DNA of 64,000 nucleotides from an uncultured Lachnospiraceae bacterium (lineage in GTDB: Bacteria > Bacillota > Clostridia > Lachnospirales > Lachnospiraceae): assembly GCA_910586315.1 (NCBI GenBank), contig CAJUIP010000008.1:1-64000 (forward strand), given 5' to 3'. The first letter of the stretch is position 1; each line of letters opens with the position of its first letter. Below, in pieces: positions 1-8,956 of this stretch. Made by a program: the position numbers and the translations under genes. The notes below the pieces were generated by a model. That model saw only the letters and a program-made list of their open reading frames with translations, was not told the DNA's origin and did no database searches.

Positions 1-52
1 AAGACGACGCCCTCTCACGGCGTAAACCCGGGTTCGATTCCCGGACAGGTCA
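1..52 (+). tRNA. tRNA-Glu (CTC), 5' end cut by window edge
   Basis: Only the 3' part is present. The anticodon arm is at 7-23 with a 7-nt loop at 12-18 and anticodon CTC at 14-16. The T arm is at 28-44 with loop TTCGATT. The acceptor strand is 45-51 and the discriminator A is at 52. No CCA is encoded. It is followed at 93 by a tRNA-Thr, so this is the end of a tRNA cluster. Confidence 0.9.
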
Positions 53-92
53 CTTGCTGCTGCGATATGATGCAGCAGCATTTTTGCTGGAT

Positions 93-165
<73 letters not shown>

Positions 166-190
166 TTGAAAATAAAGTGTTTTAAGAAAC

Positions 191-300
191 AAAAAGGTGG
201 TCGTTGCAAAATAACAGATTTCCACAATATATAGTTCTGAAATCCGGCGAATTCGTCTATATATTGCAGAAAAGGGAAATTTTGCGACGGTCCCTTTTTT
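191..300. repeat. Long imperfect palindrome downstream of tRNA-Thr
   Basis: Nested inverted repeats are visible. The outer arms are roughly TCG-TTGCAAAAT (201-212) and ATTTTGC-GAC (279-288). A middle pair is GATTTCC (from 217) and GGGAAAT (274-280). A perfect inner pair is CAATATATAG (225-234) and CTATATATTG (257-266). The right end runs into TCCCTTTTTT (291-300), so on the + strand it could end the tRNA transcript. Its length and nesting exceed a normal terminator, so a MITE-like element or structured RNA is also possible. I see no gene in 166-390. Confidence 0.6.
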
Positions 301-390
301 CGTTTTTCATGCACAGATGACGTATTACTCTGCATAGACGCTTGAATCCAAAGCGTCTATTTGTCAGATAGTAGTGACTTCTGGACAGGC

Positions 391-1293
391 TTAAGTGGTT
401 TTTATGTGTTTCCGGTACCGCAAAGGCGTTGTATGCATATATTTTCGGAACACTTCGATAAAATAGCTGGAACTTCCAAACCCAATATTATACGCAATTT
501 CACTGACTGACGCATCGGTACTGCGGAGCTGTTCAATCCCTTTTGACAGGCGGAACATCTGGACATAAGAAAAGATGGTTTCGCCTGTCATCTTTTTGAA
601 AAAACGGCAGCATTCACTGGCGGACAGGGCGGCCTGTGCCGCCACATCCCTGACGGTAAACGTTTCCTCATAGTGTGTATGGATATAGTCAAGAATCATC
701 TGAAGCCTCTGGTTTTCCTGCGTTTTTCGGACAGAACCCCTGTCATTCGGGACAGGATGGTTCCGGATCAGCTTTAACCAGATTTTTCCAAGAAGCAGGG
801 CACACTCATACTCATATGCAAAGGGCTGTTCGTCGGTAAGCCGGCTGATGTTCTGAATGGCTTTTAGAACACAGCGCTGCCAGGGCTCTGCTTCGTCCAG
901 GAGAACGAAGGCAAAGGCGGGAAGGTTCAGATAGGGCAGAACATAGTTCTGTTCCAGAATACTGCCGTCAAAAAAGCGAAGGAGCTTCGGGTGAAAATCG
1001 AGACAGAGGTAGGCGCTGTCAGGATCCCCTGCTGGTTTTGCCATGTGAAGAAAACCGCTGTTTATGAAAATCCCCTGCCTCTGATTCAGCCTGCAGCGGT
1101 GCTGGCCCACAGCGAATTCGATAGAGCCGGCGGTTACGATGCAAAATTGCATCTCCTTGTGCCAGTGCCAGTTGGTAAAACCAAGGACATTGCGGCTCAT
1201 GACGGAATGATAGACTGCCACAGGAAATTCAAAGGTTCCGTGAAGGGTTGTTTCCCGGTTGTTATGGTCGATGGGGATGTCGTAAACCTGCAT
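391..1293 (-). CDS. AraC-family transcriptional regulator with cupin-like sensor domain
   Basis: This 300-aa protein has the usual AraC layout. An N-terminal cupin-like half (about 10-150, containing HWHKEMQFCIV) probably senses a small ligand. Two C-terminal helix-turn-helix units (about 195-295) include the signature YNIGFGSSSYFIEVFRKY followed by PLRYR. The ATG at 1293 has GAGGT upstream with normal spacing. The gene is divergent from ygeY (1440) across about 146 bp that contain overlapping palindromes, so it probably regulates the ygeY-dpaL pair. That target is inferred from position. The ligand is unknown; 2,3-diaminopropionate or a related catabolite is a guess from the neighbours. Confidence 0.88.
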   Translation of the reverse strand: MQVYDIPIDHNNRETTLHGTFEFPVAVYHSVMSRNVLGFTNWHWHKEMQFCIVTAGSIEFAVGQHRCRLNQRQGIFINSGFLHMAKPAGDPDSAYLCLDFHPKLLRFFDGSILEQNYVLPYLNLPAFAFVLLDEAEPWQRCVLKAIQNISRLTDEQPFAYEYECALLLGKIWLKLIRNHPVPNDRGSVRKTQENQRLQMILDYIHTHYEETFTVRDVAAQAALSASECCRFFKKMTGETIFSYVQMFRLSKGIEQLRSTDASVSEIAYNIGFGSSSYFIEVFRKYMHTTPLRYRKHIKTT

Positions 1294-1327
1294 GTTTGCA
1301 ATACCTCAATATTGTTATATTTTTAGA

Positions 1328-1349
1328 GTATATTATGATATACATATCA
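1328..1349. promoter_or_regulatory. Overlapping palindromes in the araC/ygeY divergent region
   Basis: GTATAT-TATG-ATATAC (1328-1343) and TGATAT-AC-ATATCA (1336-1349) are perfect inverted repeats that overlap between the divergent genes. They could be operator half-sites. AraC proteins more often bind direct repeats, and the sequence is AT-rich, so chance symmetry is possible. Confidence 0.35.
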
Positions 1350-1439
1350 GGAAAAGTCAATATAATGATAGATAAGATTTGGTGCAGGCAGCAGATATTT
1401 CGCCGGCGATATTCATTAATGAGGATGGAGGAAAGGATA

Positions 1440-2612
1440 ATGGAAAAACAAACAGGATGGACAGAGGAATACGGACAGGCGCTGATTGACTTCTACCGTC
1501 AGACCATACGGACACGCAGCTATTCGGATGAGGAAGGCGACATGGCCAGACTGACGGAGGCAAAAATGAAGGAACTGGGCTTCGATGAGGCATATATTGA
1601 TTCCACGGGAAATGTGGTGGGACGAGTGGGAAACGGACCTAAGGTCATCCATTTTGATTCCCATATGGACAATGTGCGGGTCAATGATCCGGAAGACTGG
1701 ATTGTACCTCCTTTTTCGGCGGAAATCGTAGACGGACAGGTCTACGGCCGGGGAAGCGTGGATATGAAGGGCGGCCTCAGCGCGTCGCTATTTGCGGCTG
1801 CTCTTGCAAAGAGGCAGGGGCTTCTGGAGGGAAAGACGGTTTATGTTACCGGCTCCGTGTGTGAAGAGTACTGCGACGGCGTGTGTCTGGAGCATTTTTA
1901 CAGAGAAAGCAATGTGCGGCCGGATGTGTGCGTGATCTGTGAACCTTCAGACAATACTATCACTTTGGGCCACACGGGAAAGGTCCAGGCTGTGATTAAG
2001 ACCTATGGTGTATCCGCTCACGGTTCGGCTCCGGACAAGGGCATGAATGCCGTGTATGAAATGGCGGAGATTATCCGCCGGGTAGAAGAGCTAAATAGGA
2101 AGCTTGGCACCGTACCCGGAGGCGGAACCATTGTGCTGTCCCATATTTCCTGTGAAACAGTGTCTCTCAATGCGGTTCCCAGCCAGTGCCGGATATATCT
2201 GGACCGCCGGCTGCGCCCGGGTGAATGTGTGGAACAGGTAAAGGGGGAAATGGAGGCGTTAATTGCCGGCAGGCAGAGGGCGTCCTGGGAACTGGGAACC
2301 CTGCGCCGCACCAGCTGGACAGGCGGGGAGCTGGTATATGAACCTGCTCATGAACCCTGGAAAATTGATGAGGACGCTTCTCTGACAGTGACCTGCAGAC
2401 AGGCCTATGAGAATGCGTTTGGCCAAAAGCCTGAGCGGTATGATTTCTGGGATTTCGGAACCAACGCCGTGGTGCCTGTTTCCATGGGGGTAGCTACCAT
2501 CGGTTTTGGCCCAGGGGAATACAAGCTGGCGCATATGACTAACGAGCACTGCGACCCTGAAAAGGTGAAAGACGCCTGCCGGTTTTATACGGAACTGATC
2601 AGGCTGCTGTGA
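1440..2612 (+). CDS. ygeY: YgeY-type M20 family metallo-hydrolase
   Basis: This 390-aa M20-family amidohydrolase/peptidase probably cleaves a small amide or peptide substrate with two metal ions. Visible metal motifs are HFDSHMDNVRV, GRGSVDMKGG and SVCEEYCDGVC (the EE catalytic pair). The reading frame is open from 1248, but the ATG at 1440 has GGAGG at 1427-1431 with 8 nt spacing and gives the family-length product. Upstream codons run into the araC promoter region. The match to YgeY (the selenium-metabolism-linked hydrolase subgroup) is from recalled sequence character and from the downstream dpaL (ygeX) gene, with which it commonly pairs. The true substrate is not known. Confidence 0.85.
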   Translation: MEKQTGWTEEYGQALIDFYRQTIRTRSYSDEEGDMARLTEAKMKELGFDEAYIDSTGNVVGRVGNGPKVIHFDSHMDNVRVNDPEDWIVPPFSAEIVDGQVYGRGSVDMKGGLSASLFAAALAKRQGLLEGKTVYVTGSVCEEYCDGVCLEHFYRESNVRPDVCVICEPSDNTITLGHTGKVQAVIKTYGVSAHGSAPDKGMNAVYEMAEIIRRVEELNRKLGTVPGGGTIVLSHISCETVSLNAVPSQCRIYLDRRLRPGECVEQVKGEMEALIAGRQRASWELGTLRRTSWTGGELVYEPAHEPWKIDEDASLTVTCRQAYENAFGQKPERYDFWDFGTNAVVPVSMGVATIGFGPGEYKLAHMTNEHCDPEKVKDACRFYTELIRLL

Positions 2613-2671
2613 AAGGATCCAATTCTTTCAATCAGGACCATGCATGAGGAGATGATGAGGAGGAATCAGGG

Positions 2672-3874
2672 ATGGATGGCAGAATAAAAGCAGTCCGTTT
2701 GAATCACGAGCCGGGAAACTCCCGGTATCCGGTGGAACGGTTTGGAATAGCGTGCGCCCGAAAGGCACAGAGATTTCATAAAACATTTCCGGAGTACTCC
2801 ATGACGCCGCTGGTGGATTTAAAAGCTCTGGCCGAGAAATCAGGAGTGGGGCATATCTATGTGAAAGATGAGAGCTTCCGGTTTGGATTGAACGCGTTCA
2901 AAGTATTGGGAGGAAGCTATTGTATTGGAAGCTATATGGCCAAATGCCTGGGGCAGGACATTAGCCAGGTGTCCTGGGATATGCTAAGGAGCAGAGAGAC
3001 CAAAAAGTGTCTTGGCAGCCTGACCTTCGTAACGGCGACAGACGGAAATCACGGACGGGGAATCGCCTGGACAGCGAACCGTCTGGGACAGAAAAGCGTC
3101 GTTTATATGCCGAAAGGGAGCGCCCGGGAGAGACTGGAGCATATTCGCGAATTGGGAGCGGAGGCTTCAATTACAGAATTTAATTATGACGACACGGTCC
3201 GGTATGCCAGTGAGATGGCTGAAAAAAACGGCTGGATCCTGGTACAGGATACGGCCTGGGAAGGGTATGAGGAGATTCCGGGTCTGATTATGGAAGGGTA
3301 TACGACCATGGCTTTGGAAGCCTGGGAGCAGCTGGAAGGGGTAAAGCCTACCCATATCTTTCTCCAGGCGGGGGTAGGAGCTATGGCAGGAGCTGTTGCG
3401 GGTTTTTTCTCCAGCTTGTGGCCTGGTACGGAAAAGCCAATTATAACGATTGTGGAACCGGATAAAGCGGATTGTATTTACCGCACGGCAAAGGCTGACG
3501 ACGGAAAGCTTCATAAGGTAAAGGGAGCCATGGATACCATCATGGCAGGACTTGCCTGCGGGGAACCATGCCTGACCGGCTGGAATGTGCTTCGGGACTA
3601 TGGAGACTGGTTTGTCTCGATGCCAGACCGGATCGCGGCAAAGGGAATGCGTATTTTAGGCAATCCCGCGGGAAATGATCCGAGGATGATATCAGGAGAA
3701 AGCGGTGCCGCAGCCGTTGGATTTGCCGCAGAAGTGCTTCGGGAGAAAACACTGGACTGGTTAAAGACGGAATTAAAGTTGAACCGGGAATCCCGTATCC
3801 TGTGCTTCTCCACAGAAGGGGATACGGACCGGGAGAACTACCGGCGGATTGTGTGGGATGGTTTGTACTCGTAA
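2672..3874 (+). CDS. dpaL: Diaminopropionate ammonia-lyase (PLP enzyme)
   Basis: This 400-aa fold-type II PLP enzyme is expected to convert 2,3-diaminopropionate to pyruvate and ammonia. The PLP lysine is probably K77 in NAFKVLGGSY. ATDGNHGRG supplies the substrate/PLP-binding loop and SGESGAA lies near the C-terminus, as in the YgeX/DpaL family. The ATG at 2672 has GAGGAGG 8 nt upstream. It lies 59 bp after ygeY and is probably co-transcribed. The stop codon falls inside a tRNA-Thr-like sequence (3869-3899), so the last codons may have been made or altered by integration. Length is normal for the family. Confidence 0.92.
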   Translation: MDGRIKAVRLNHEPGNSRYPVERFGIACARKAQRFHKTFPEYSMTPLVDLKALAEKSGVGHIYVKDESFRFGLNAFKVLGGSYCIGSYMAKCLGQDISQVSWDMLRSRETKKCLGSLTFVTATDGNHGRGIAWTANRLGQKSVVYMPKGSARERLEHIRELGAEASITEFNYDDTVRYASEMAEKNGWILVQDTAWEGYEEIPGLIMEGYTTMALEAWEQLEGVKPTHIFLQAGVGAMAGAVAGFFSSLWPGTEKPIITIVEPDKADCIYRTAKADDGKLHKVKGAMDTIMAGLACGEPCLTGWNVLRDYGDWFVSMPDRIAAKGMRILGNPAGNDPRMISGESGAAAVGFAAEVLREKTLDWLKTELKLNRESRILCFSTEGDTDRENYRRIVWDGLYS

Positions 3875-3899
3875 TACGTGGGTCGAGGGTTTTAGTTCC
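3869..3899 (+). repeat. Degenerate tRNA-Thr 3'-half copy (possible att remnant)
   Basis: Aligned without gaps to tRNA-Thr positions 125-155, 26 of 31 bases match, including TCGTAAT and CGTGGGTCG. The 5' half of the tRNA is absent. It covers the end of dpaL and the bases after it. With the intact tRNA at 93-165 it brackets the araC-ygeY-dpaL block in direct orientation, as attL/attR sites would. No integrase is present between them. Confidence 0.55.
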
Positions 3900-3926
3900 A
3901 GGTGCTTATGTGCTGTATATGATGGG

Positions 3927-3962
3927 AAAAGGCGTGTAATCGTGAAGACTGCACGCTTTTTT
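3927..3962 (+). terminator. Terminator after dpaL
   Basis: Stem GCGTG (3932-3936) pairs with CACGC (3952-3956). The stem extends with flanking A and T runs and is followed by a T run to 3962. It lies downstream of dpaL. Confidence 0.65.
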
Positions 3963-4062
3963 GTTTCATAGGAAAGACCTTGTTACGTTAATGTATAAAA
4001 GTAAGATGGCCGAAGGTCTTTCCCATGAAACAAAAAGCACTTCGTGCTTAATATCGCACTAC

Positions 4063-4131
4063 GGCGGAAAGGAAGATGTCGCTGTCGCGACCCGCCGCAG
4101 GCGGAGAATCCTGCAGCGCAGGATTCTTTTT
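4063..4131 (+). ncRNA. Structured motif copy 1: GGAAGAT-bulge hairpin plus terminator hairpin
   Basis: The outer stem is GGCGG (4063-4067)/CCGCC (4092-4096). A 10-nt one-sided bulge AAAGGAAGAT (4068-4077) follows, then inner stem GTCGC (4078-4082)/GCGAC (4087-4091). A perfect 9-bp hairpin GAATCCTGC-AGC-GCAGGATTC (4106-4126) with five T's follows. The same architecture with different stems recurs at 27707-27779. Just upstream are two more inverted pairs, GGAAAGACCTT/AAGGTCTTTCC (near 3971 and 4014) and AAGCAC-TTC-GTGCTT. A reading frame across 3961-4317 is most likely spurious. Confidence 0.5.
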
Positions 4132-4180
4132 AATTATGGAGATAAGCCAGTATGGTTTTTGCCAGAAATCGTCTGTTATC

Positions 4181-4210
4181 TTGACAGAGGGAATCGCTTT
4201 TGTGTATACT
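4181..4210 (+). promoter_or_regulatory. Sigma-70/SigA-type promoter of the glycosyltransferase-chaperone operon
   Basis: TTGACA (4181-4186) is separated by 18 bp from TATACT (4205-4210). The start codon of the first gene is at 4314, leaving a leader of roughly 100 nt. Confidence 0.65.
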
Positions 4211-4313
4211 TAACCCAGTGCATGGATACGTTTACATATGCCGCCTGTTTTGCGGCAGACTTCTACAGGAAATGTGCCGGCACGCCAGTGTGTTGTGAAG
4301 GAGAACAGAAGCT

Positions 4314-5621
4314 ATGAATCCAATGGTCAGCATTATCATTCCAGTATATAATGCGGAAAAAACCATACGACGCTGTGTGGACAGCGTATTGAATCAGGAA
4401 TATAAAGATACCGAGCTGCTGCTGGTGGACGATGGAAGCACCGACTTAAGCGGCCAGATTTGTGATGAATATGCAAGAAAAGATTCCAGGGTCTGTGTGA
4501 TCCATAAAGAAAATACAGGGGTTTCCGATACAAGAAATCTGGCCCTCGAAAGGGCGCGGGGCATATATCTTCAGTTTTTGGACAGTGACGACTGGATAAG
4601 CCCGGATGCCACAAGTCTTATGGTCCGGGCTGCCGGGGAAAGCGGCTGCGATATGGTGATTTCCGACTTTTACCGGGTGGTGGGAGAACGTGTTTCCCAT
4701 AAGGGGGACATTGAGCCGGGAGGACTTCTTACCCGGGAGGAATTTGCAGGATTCATGATGGAGAAGCCGGCAGATTTTTATTATGGAGTTTTATGGAACA
4801 AATTGTTTCGCCGGGCTCTTGTGGAAGAAAACGGGTTAAGAATGGATAAAACCATAAGCTGGTGCGAAGATTTTATGTTCAATCTGGAATATATCCGGCA
4901 TACAAAAACCATCTATGCCCTTCATGTTCCCATTTACTATTATGTGAAGACAAAGGGTTCCCTGGCAAGTCAGGGCTTAAGCATTACAAAGACCATAAAA
5001 ATGAAAAGCATGGTGTTTTCTTATTACCATGATTTTTACAAATCTGTGCTGACGGAAGAAGATTATGAGAAAAACCGGCTGTCCGTTTACCGTTTCCTGG
5101 TGGATGCAGCCGGAGACGGCATCGTTCCCCTTTCTATCTTTCCCGGGTCCCGAAAGCTGGGGGATGAAAGGAGTACCGTAAACAGGGAAGCGCTGGAAAG
5201 CGAAGGCATTCTTATGGATGCCTACCGGGACAGGAAACTTCTGTCTCATTATCTGGAACCGGTGGCCATCAAGTACGATCTTACCCTGCCGGAAACCTGC
5301 CTGCTTTTATATTTAAGTCAGAAACCGCAGGTGAAATCCGTTAAGGGGCTTTCCGACGTTATCGGCATATCCCGCAGCCGTGTTCTGGTTGCACTGCAGA
5401 AGCTGGGGATGCGGGAAATTATAAAGGTGGAAGAGCAGATAAACGTCACGCTGCTTTCCAAAGCGGAGCCCATCCTTTCTGATCTGGCGGCGGCCCAGAG
5501 AGATTTTGAAAAAGCCAGGTTTTCAGGATTTGAGGAGGAGGAACTGATTTTATATGCCAGCCTATCCAATAAGATAAAGAAAAACATTGAGGCCGTACTT
5601 CAGGCGACGGGAGGAAAATAA
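4314..5621 (+). CDS. Family 2 glycosyltransferase with C-terminal MarR-like winged-helix domain
   Basis: This is a 435-aa protein. Residues 1-230 are a GT-A glycosyltransferase: VSIIIPVYNAEKTI, LLVDDGST, and a DXD-type metal site in FLDSDDW. Residues about 321-425 do not look like a glycosyltransferase. They follow the MarR plan: YDLTLPETCLLLYL, then a helix-turn-helix (GLSDVIGISRSRVLVALQKL), a wing ending in VTLLSKAEPILSDL, and a long C-terminal helix. The ATG at 4314 has GAAGGAGA upstream. It directly abuts the J-TPR gene, so they are co-translated or co-transcribed. The sugar donor and acceptor cannot be told. The regulator-like tail is the unusual part, and whether it binds DNA is unknown. 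Confidence 0.82.
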   Translation: MNPMVSIIIPVYNAEKTIRRCVDSVLNQEYKDTELLLVDDGSTDLSGQICDEYARKDSRVCVIHKENTGVSDTRNLALERARGIYLQFLDSDDWISPDATSLMVRAAGESGCDMVISDFYRVVGERVSHKGDIEPGGLLTREEFAGFMMEKPADFYYGVLWNKLFRRALVEENGLRMDKTISWCEDFMFNLEYIRHTKTIYALHVPIYYYVKTKGSLASQGLSITKTIKMKSMVFSYYHDFYKSVLTEEDYEKNRLSVYRFLVDAAGDGIVPLSIFPGSRKLGDERSTVNREALESEGILMDAYRDRKLLSHYLEPVAIKYDLTLPETCLLLYLSQKPQVKSVKGLSDVIGISRSRVLVALQKLGMREIIKVEEQINVTLLSKAEPILSDLAAAQRDFEKARFSGFEEEELILYASLSNKIKKNIEAVLQATGGK

Positions 5622-8600
5622 ATGGAAAAACAGATGGCATTTCATATCCTCGGAATCGGGGAAACAAAGGATCAGCAGGCCATTAAAACGGCGTATATAA
5701 CGTTGTTAAAACAGACAAATCCAGAGGACGATCCCGAAGGGTTTAAACGTCTGAGAGAGGCCTATGAGGAGGCCATGGCCCTTTCTGAAAGGAAAGAGGA
5801 AGGAGAGGAAAAGGAAAAAACCGAAACAGATCTCTGGGTGGACCAGGCGGCCCGGATTTATGATAACATTGATACAAGGTGCGACAGGGAGGAGTGGGAG
5901 AAGCTTTTTTCTGACTCGCTCTGTGTGGATCTGGATACGTCTCTGGAGACCCGGGAGGCCTTTTTGGCATATTTAATGGATCACATAAATCTGCCCCAGG
6001 AAATTTTTAAGCTGATCGACGATACCTTCCAGATCCGCGCTGACAGGGAGATCTTAAGCCAGCAGTTTCCGGAAGATTTTCTGGATTATATTATTTACTA
6101 TATGGAAAATAAGGAATTCATCGACTACAGCCTGTTTCTGGTTCCGGACCGGGAAAATGTGGATGTGGATGCCTATATAAGGAATTATCTGAACGTAAAA
6201 CGTCAGGTGGACAGACACCAGTTCGAGGGAGCGGAGACGGCTCTATCGGATTTAAAGGCGTTTGGTCTGTATCATCCCTTTGAGGACACGGAACGTCTGC
6301 GTATTTTTATAGAAGAAAAGAGGCTGGAGGAGGCCCTTTCGCTTGCCGGCCGTCTGGAAGAGGAGTATGGAGAGAATTACTATGTTCTGATTTACTGCGG
6401 CGAAGCCAAATGGGCCGGAGGGGATCTGGAAGGGGCGCGCATGATATGGGAGAAAATCCTGTCTGATGTACCGGATCATTATATGGCAAAGACAGGAAAA
6501 ATCCGATATCTGCTTCACGAAGAAAAGTATAAAGATGCCAAGGACCTGATGATTGAGATTCTCAATAAGAATGGCGAGGACGAAACGATTCTTGGCTACA
6601 TGAAAACGGCCAATACGGCTTTGATTGCCCAGTACGAGGAAAAGCTTTCCGGAGAGTATGAAACGGAGAAAGAGCGGATGGAGGATCTGACGGATCTTGG
6701 CTGGTGTCTGTTCCAGAATGATCAGGTGAAGGAAGCCATCGCCCTTCTGGAACCGGAGGATGCGGCCGCCGGTGAAGAGTATTCCTATGTGAATTTATTC
6801 GGACGGCTTCTTTATAAGGATGAGCAGTACGAGAGGGCGCTGCCCCATTTGAAGCGCTGGCTGGAGCTGATTTTAGAGACTCCGGATGATGGGACGGAGG
6901 AAAACAAAAAGCGCCGGTCCCGGGAATTTCAGGCCAGATATATCATAAGCGGATGCTTTCTGGAATTAAAGGAGTTTGGGGAGGCTCTTTCTTATGTGGA
7001 TTCCGCCATTCAGGCTGCCGAGGATGACGGCGACCGGATTTCCAGCATGCAGTACAAGGCCCAGATTCTGTTTCGGGATAAGCAGTATGAATTGTGCATT
7101 GATCTCTGCGACCAGATTCTGTCGGAAGATCCCCAGTATTATCCGTCCTATCTTCAGCGTCAGGAGGCGGCCTTTGAACTGAGAAAGGGACAACAGGTCG
7201 TGGATGATTATTACAGCGCCATCGGGATTTATAACGGATACTATAAGCCGTATCTTCTGGCGGCGGAGGTGTTCTTTTTCTATGACCAGTTTGAGGATGC
7301 CAAAGGCGTCATGGACAGGGCCAGAGAGAACCAGGTGGATTTTTCACCGAATATGAAACTGTATGAGGTAAAGATTTTAAGAAATCTGGCAAAAACCAGG
7401 GAGGAGCGGGAACCCCTCTTTGCAGTTTTAAAAGGGCTTTCAGAAGAAAACGGGGAGACGGATATCGAGGACACGTCTGAGGTGGAATTTGAGATTGCCC
7501 TTCTTCACTGGGATAATAATGACTATGACGCGGCTCAGAAGCATCTGGCCATTGCCATAGAGGAAAATCCTGACCGGATGCAGTACCACTTAATCAACGG
7601 CCATATTTATCTGGATAAAAAAGAATATAAAAAGGCCATCAAGGAGTATACAACGGCCGAGGAGGACTATGCGGATTCTCCTTCCGTCTATTATAACAGA
7701 GGCGTCTGCTATGAGGCTCTGGACATGAAGGAGCTTTCCAGAGAGGATTTTGAAAAAACCCTGAACTTAAAAGAGGGGTACCGGGATACCTGCGAACGGC
7801 TGGCCCGTTATTATAAAGCCCGGTATACCTCCCATTTCAAGAAGAAAGATTTTGAAACAGCCTTAGACTATATGAACCGTCAGATTGCAGCCAGGGAAAA
7901 CTGTTATTACCTGGTGGAGCGGGGGCGGCTTTATATGGCAGCCTTTGAATTTCAACCTGCCATCCGGGACTTTAAAAAGGCTTTGGAATATGAGCCTGAC
8001 GACTGGGCCTCCAATAATAATATGGGGTGCTGCTATAAGTATATGGGACAGTTTGAAACAGCCATCCAGTATCTGAATGAGGCTGTAAAGTGCATGGAAA
8101 ACGGCCAGAAAAGCGTTCTGCCGTACAGCAATATGGCGGATTGCTATGAGAGTATGGGAGAGTATCAAAAGGCCATTGAATGCTACGAAAAGGATCTGGA
8201 GCTGTTCCCTGACCGGGATTCCTTCCGGGTGGAAATCGGACTTCTTTATACATATCTTGGGCAGTATGATAAGGCCCTGGAATATCTGGAAATGGTGCCG
8301 GGGGATGACGATTACCATGATAATGTATCGGATGTATACTTCCTTCAGGGAAAGAGAAAAGAGGCTGTCGCCGTTTTACAGGATGGAATTCGGGCGGCAA
8401 AAAACAATGCCGTGCGTTCCGACCGTTACCAGACCCTGGCAAACTTTTACATGGACTATGAGCGCAATTACAAAATGGCCGCTGTCATGTTCAAAAAGGC
8501 TCTTCGGGCGGAAGACCGGGAAAAGGAGCTTCATGAAATCGAATGGGAGCTGGCGGAGCTATACTTCCGCATGGGAGATAAAAAAGAGGCAAAGATTCAC

Positions 8601-8954
8601 GCGAAGGAGTCTCTGGAGCATTTTAAAAAATCCAGATGGGCTACGGAGGAGGACTACTTAAATTATGGGGAGTACCGCCCGGCCCGGCTGATGCGCCATG
8701 GATGGATTTATGTGGCCCTGGGAGAAACGGAAAAAGGCCTCCGGATGTTTGAGGATATGAGAAGCTGCATCAGATGCAGACAGTGCCGCCGTCCGGGCTG
8801 CTACGAAAGCTTTTTGTTTTTAGGATATTATTATGAGGCCGTCGGAGACTATGAGAAAGCGCTTATGTGTTTCCGGGAGGGCTATAAACTGAATGATCAC
8901 AGCATTAAATTAAGAGTTTCCATAGAAGAAATGGAAAAAATAACCGGGAGATAG
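5622..8954 (+). CDS. Large TPR protein with degenerate N-terminal J-like domain
   Basis: This is a 1110-aa protein with no signal peptide, so cytosolic. Residues about 6-52 resemble a J domain (FHILGIGE..., AIKTAYITLLKQTNP, GFKRLREAYEEA), but the HPD tripeptide that stimulates Hsp70 is replaced around TNPEDDPEGF. An acidic linker follows. From about 200 to the end there are many TPR units, for example YADSPSVYYNRGVCYEAL and EPDDWASNNNMGCCYKYMG. Near the end is a cysteine cluster C1049-x2-C1052-x2-C1055-x4-C1060, possibly metal-binding or redox-sensitive. It starts directly after the glycosyltransferase stop and ends 2 bp before the Hsp70 gene. I infer a client-binding co-chaperone; no specific client is indicated. 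Confidence 0.8.
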   Translation: MEKQMAFHILGIGETKDQQAIKTAYITLLKQTNPEDDPEGFKRLREAYEEAMALSERKEEGEEKEKTETDLWVDQAARIYDNIDTRCDREEWEKLFSDSLCVDLDTSLETREAFLAYLMDHINLPQEIFKLIDDTFQIRADREILSQQFPEDFLDYIIYYMENKEFIDYSLFLVPDRENVDVDAYIRNYLNVKRQVDRHQFEGAETALSDLKAFGLYHPFEDTERLRIFIEEKRLEEALSLAGRLEEEYGENYYVLIYCGEAKWAGGDLEGARMIWEKILSDVPDHYMAKTGKIRYLLHEEKYKDAKDLMIEILNKNGEDETILGYMKTANTALIAQYEEKLSGEYETEKERMEDLTDLGWCLFQNDQVKEAIALLEPEDAAAGEEYSYVNLFGRLLYKDEQYERALPHLKRWLELILETPDDGTEENKKRRSREFQARYIISGCFLELKEFGEALSYVDSAIQAAEDDGDRISSMQYKAQILFRDKQYELCIDLCDQILSEDPQYYPSYLQRQEAAFELRKGQQVVDDYYSAIGIYNGYYKPYLLAAEVFFFYDQFEDAKGVMDRARENQVDFSPNMKLYEVKILRNLAKTREEREPLFAVLKGLSEENGETDIEDTSEVEFEIALLHWDNNDYDAAQKHLAIAIEENPDRMQYHLINGHIYLDKKEYKKAIKEYTTAEEDYADSPSVYYNRGVCYEALDMKELSREDFEKTLNLKEGYRDTCERLARYYKARYTSHFKKKDFETALDYMNRQIAARENCYYLVERGRLYMAAFEFQPAIRDFKKALEYEPDDWASNNNMGCCYKYMGQFETAIQYLNEAVKCMENGQKSVLPYSNMADCYESMGEYQKAIECYEKDLELFPDRDSFRVEIGLLYTYLGQYDKALEYLEMVPGDDDYHDNVSDVYFLQGKRKEAVAVLQDGIRAAKNNAVRSDRYQTLANFYMDYERNYKMAAVMFKKALRAEDREKELHEIEWELAELYFRMGDKKEAKIHAKESLEHFKKSRWATEEDYLNYGEYRPARLMRHGWIYVALGETEKGLRMFEDMRSCIRCRQCRRPGCYESFLFLGYYYEAVGDYEKALMCFREGYKLNDHSIKLRVSIEEMEKITGR

Positions 8955-8956
8955 AC

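Noticed and set aside
3961..4317. 118-aa frame before the glycosyltransferase
   Set aside because: It runs through hairpins, a terminator and the promoter, with no ribosome binding site or protein-like pattern.
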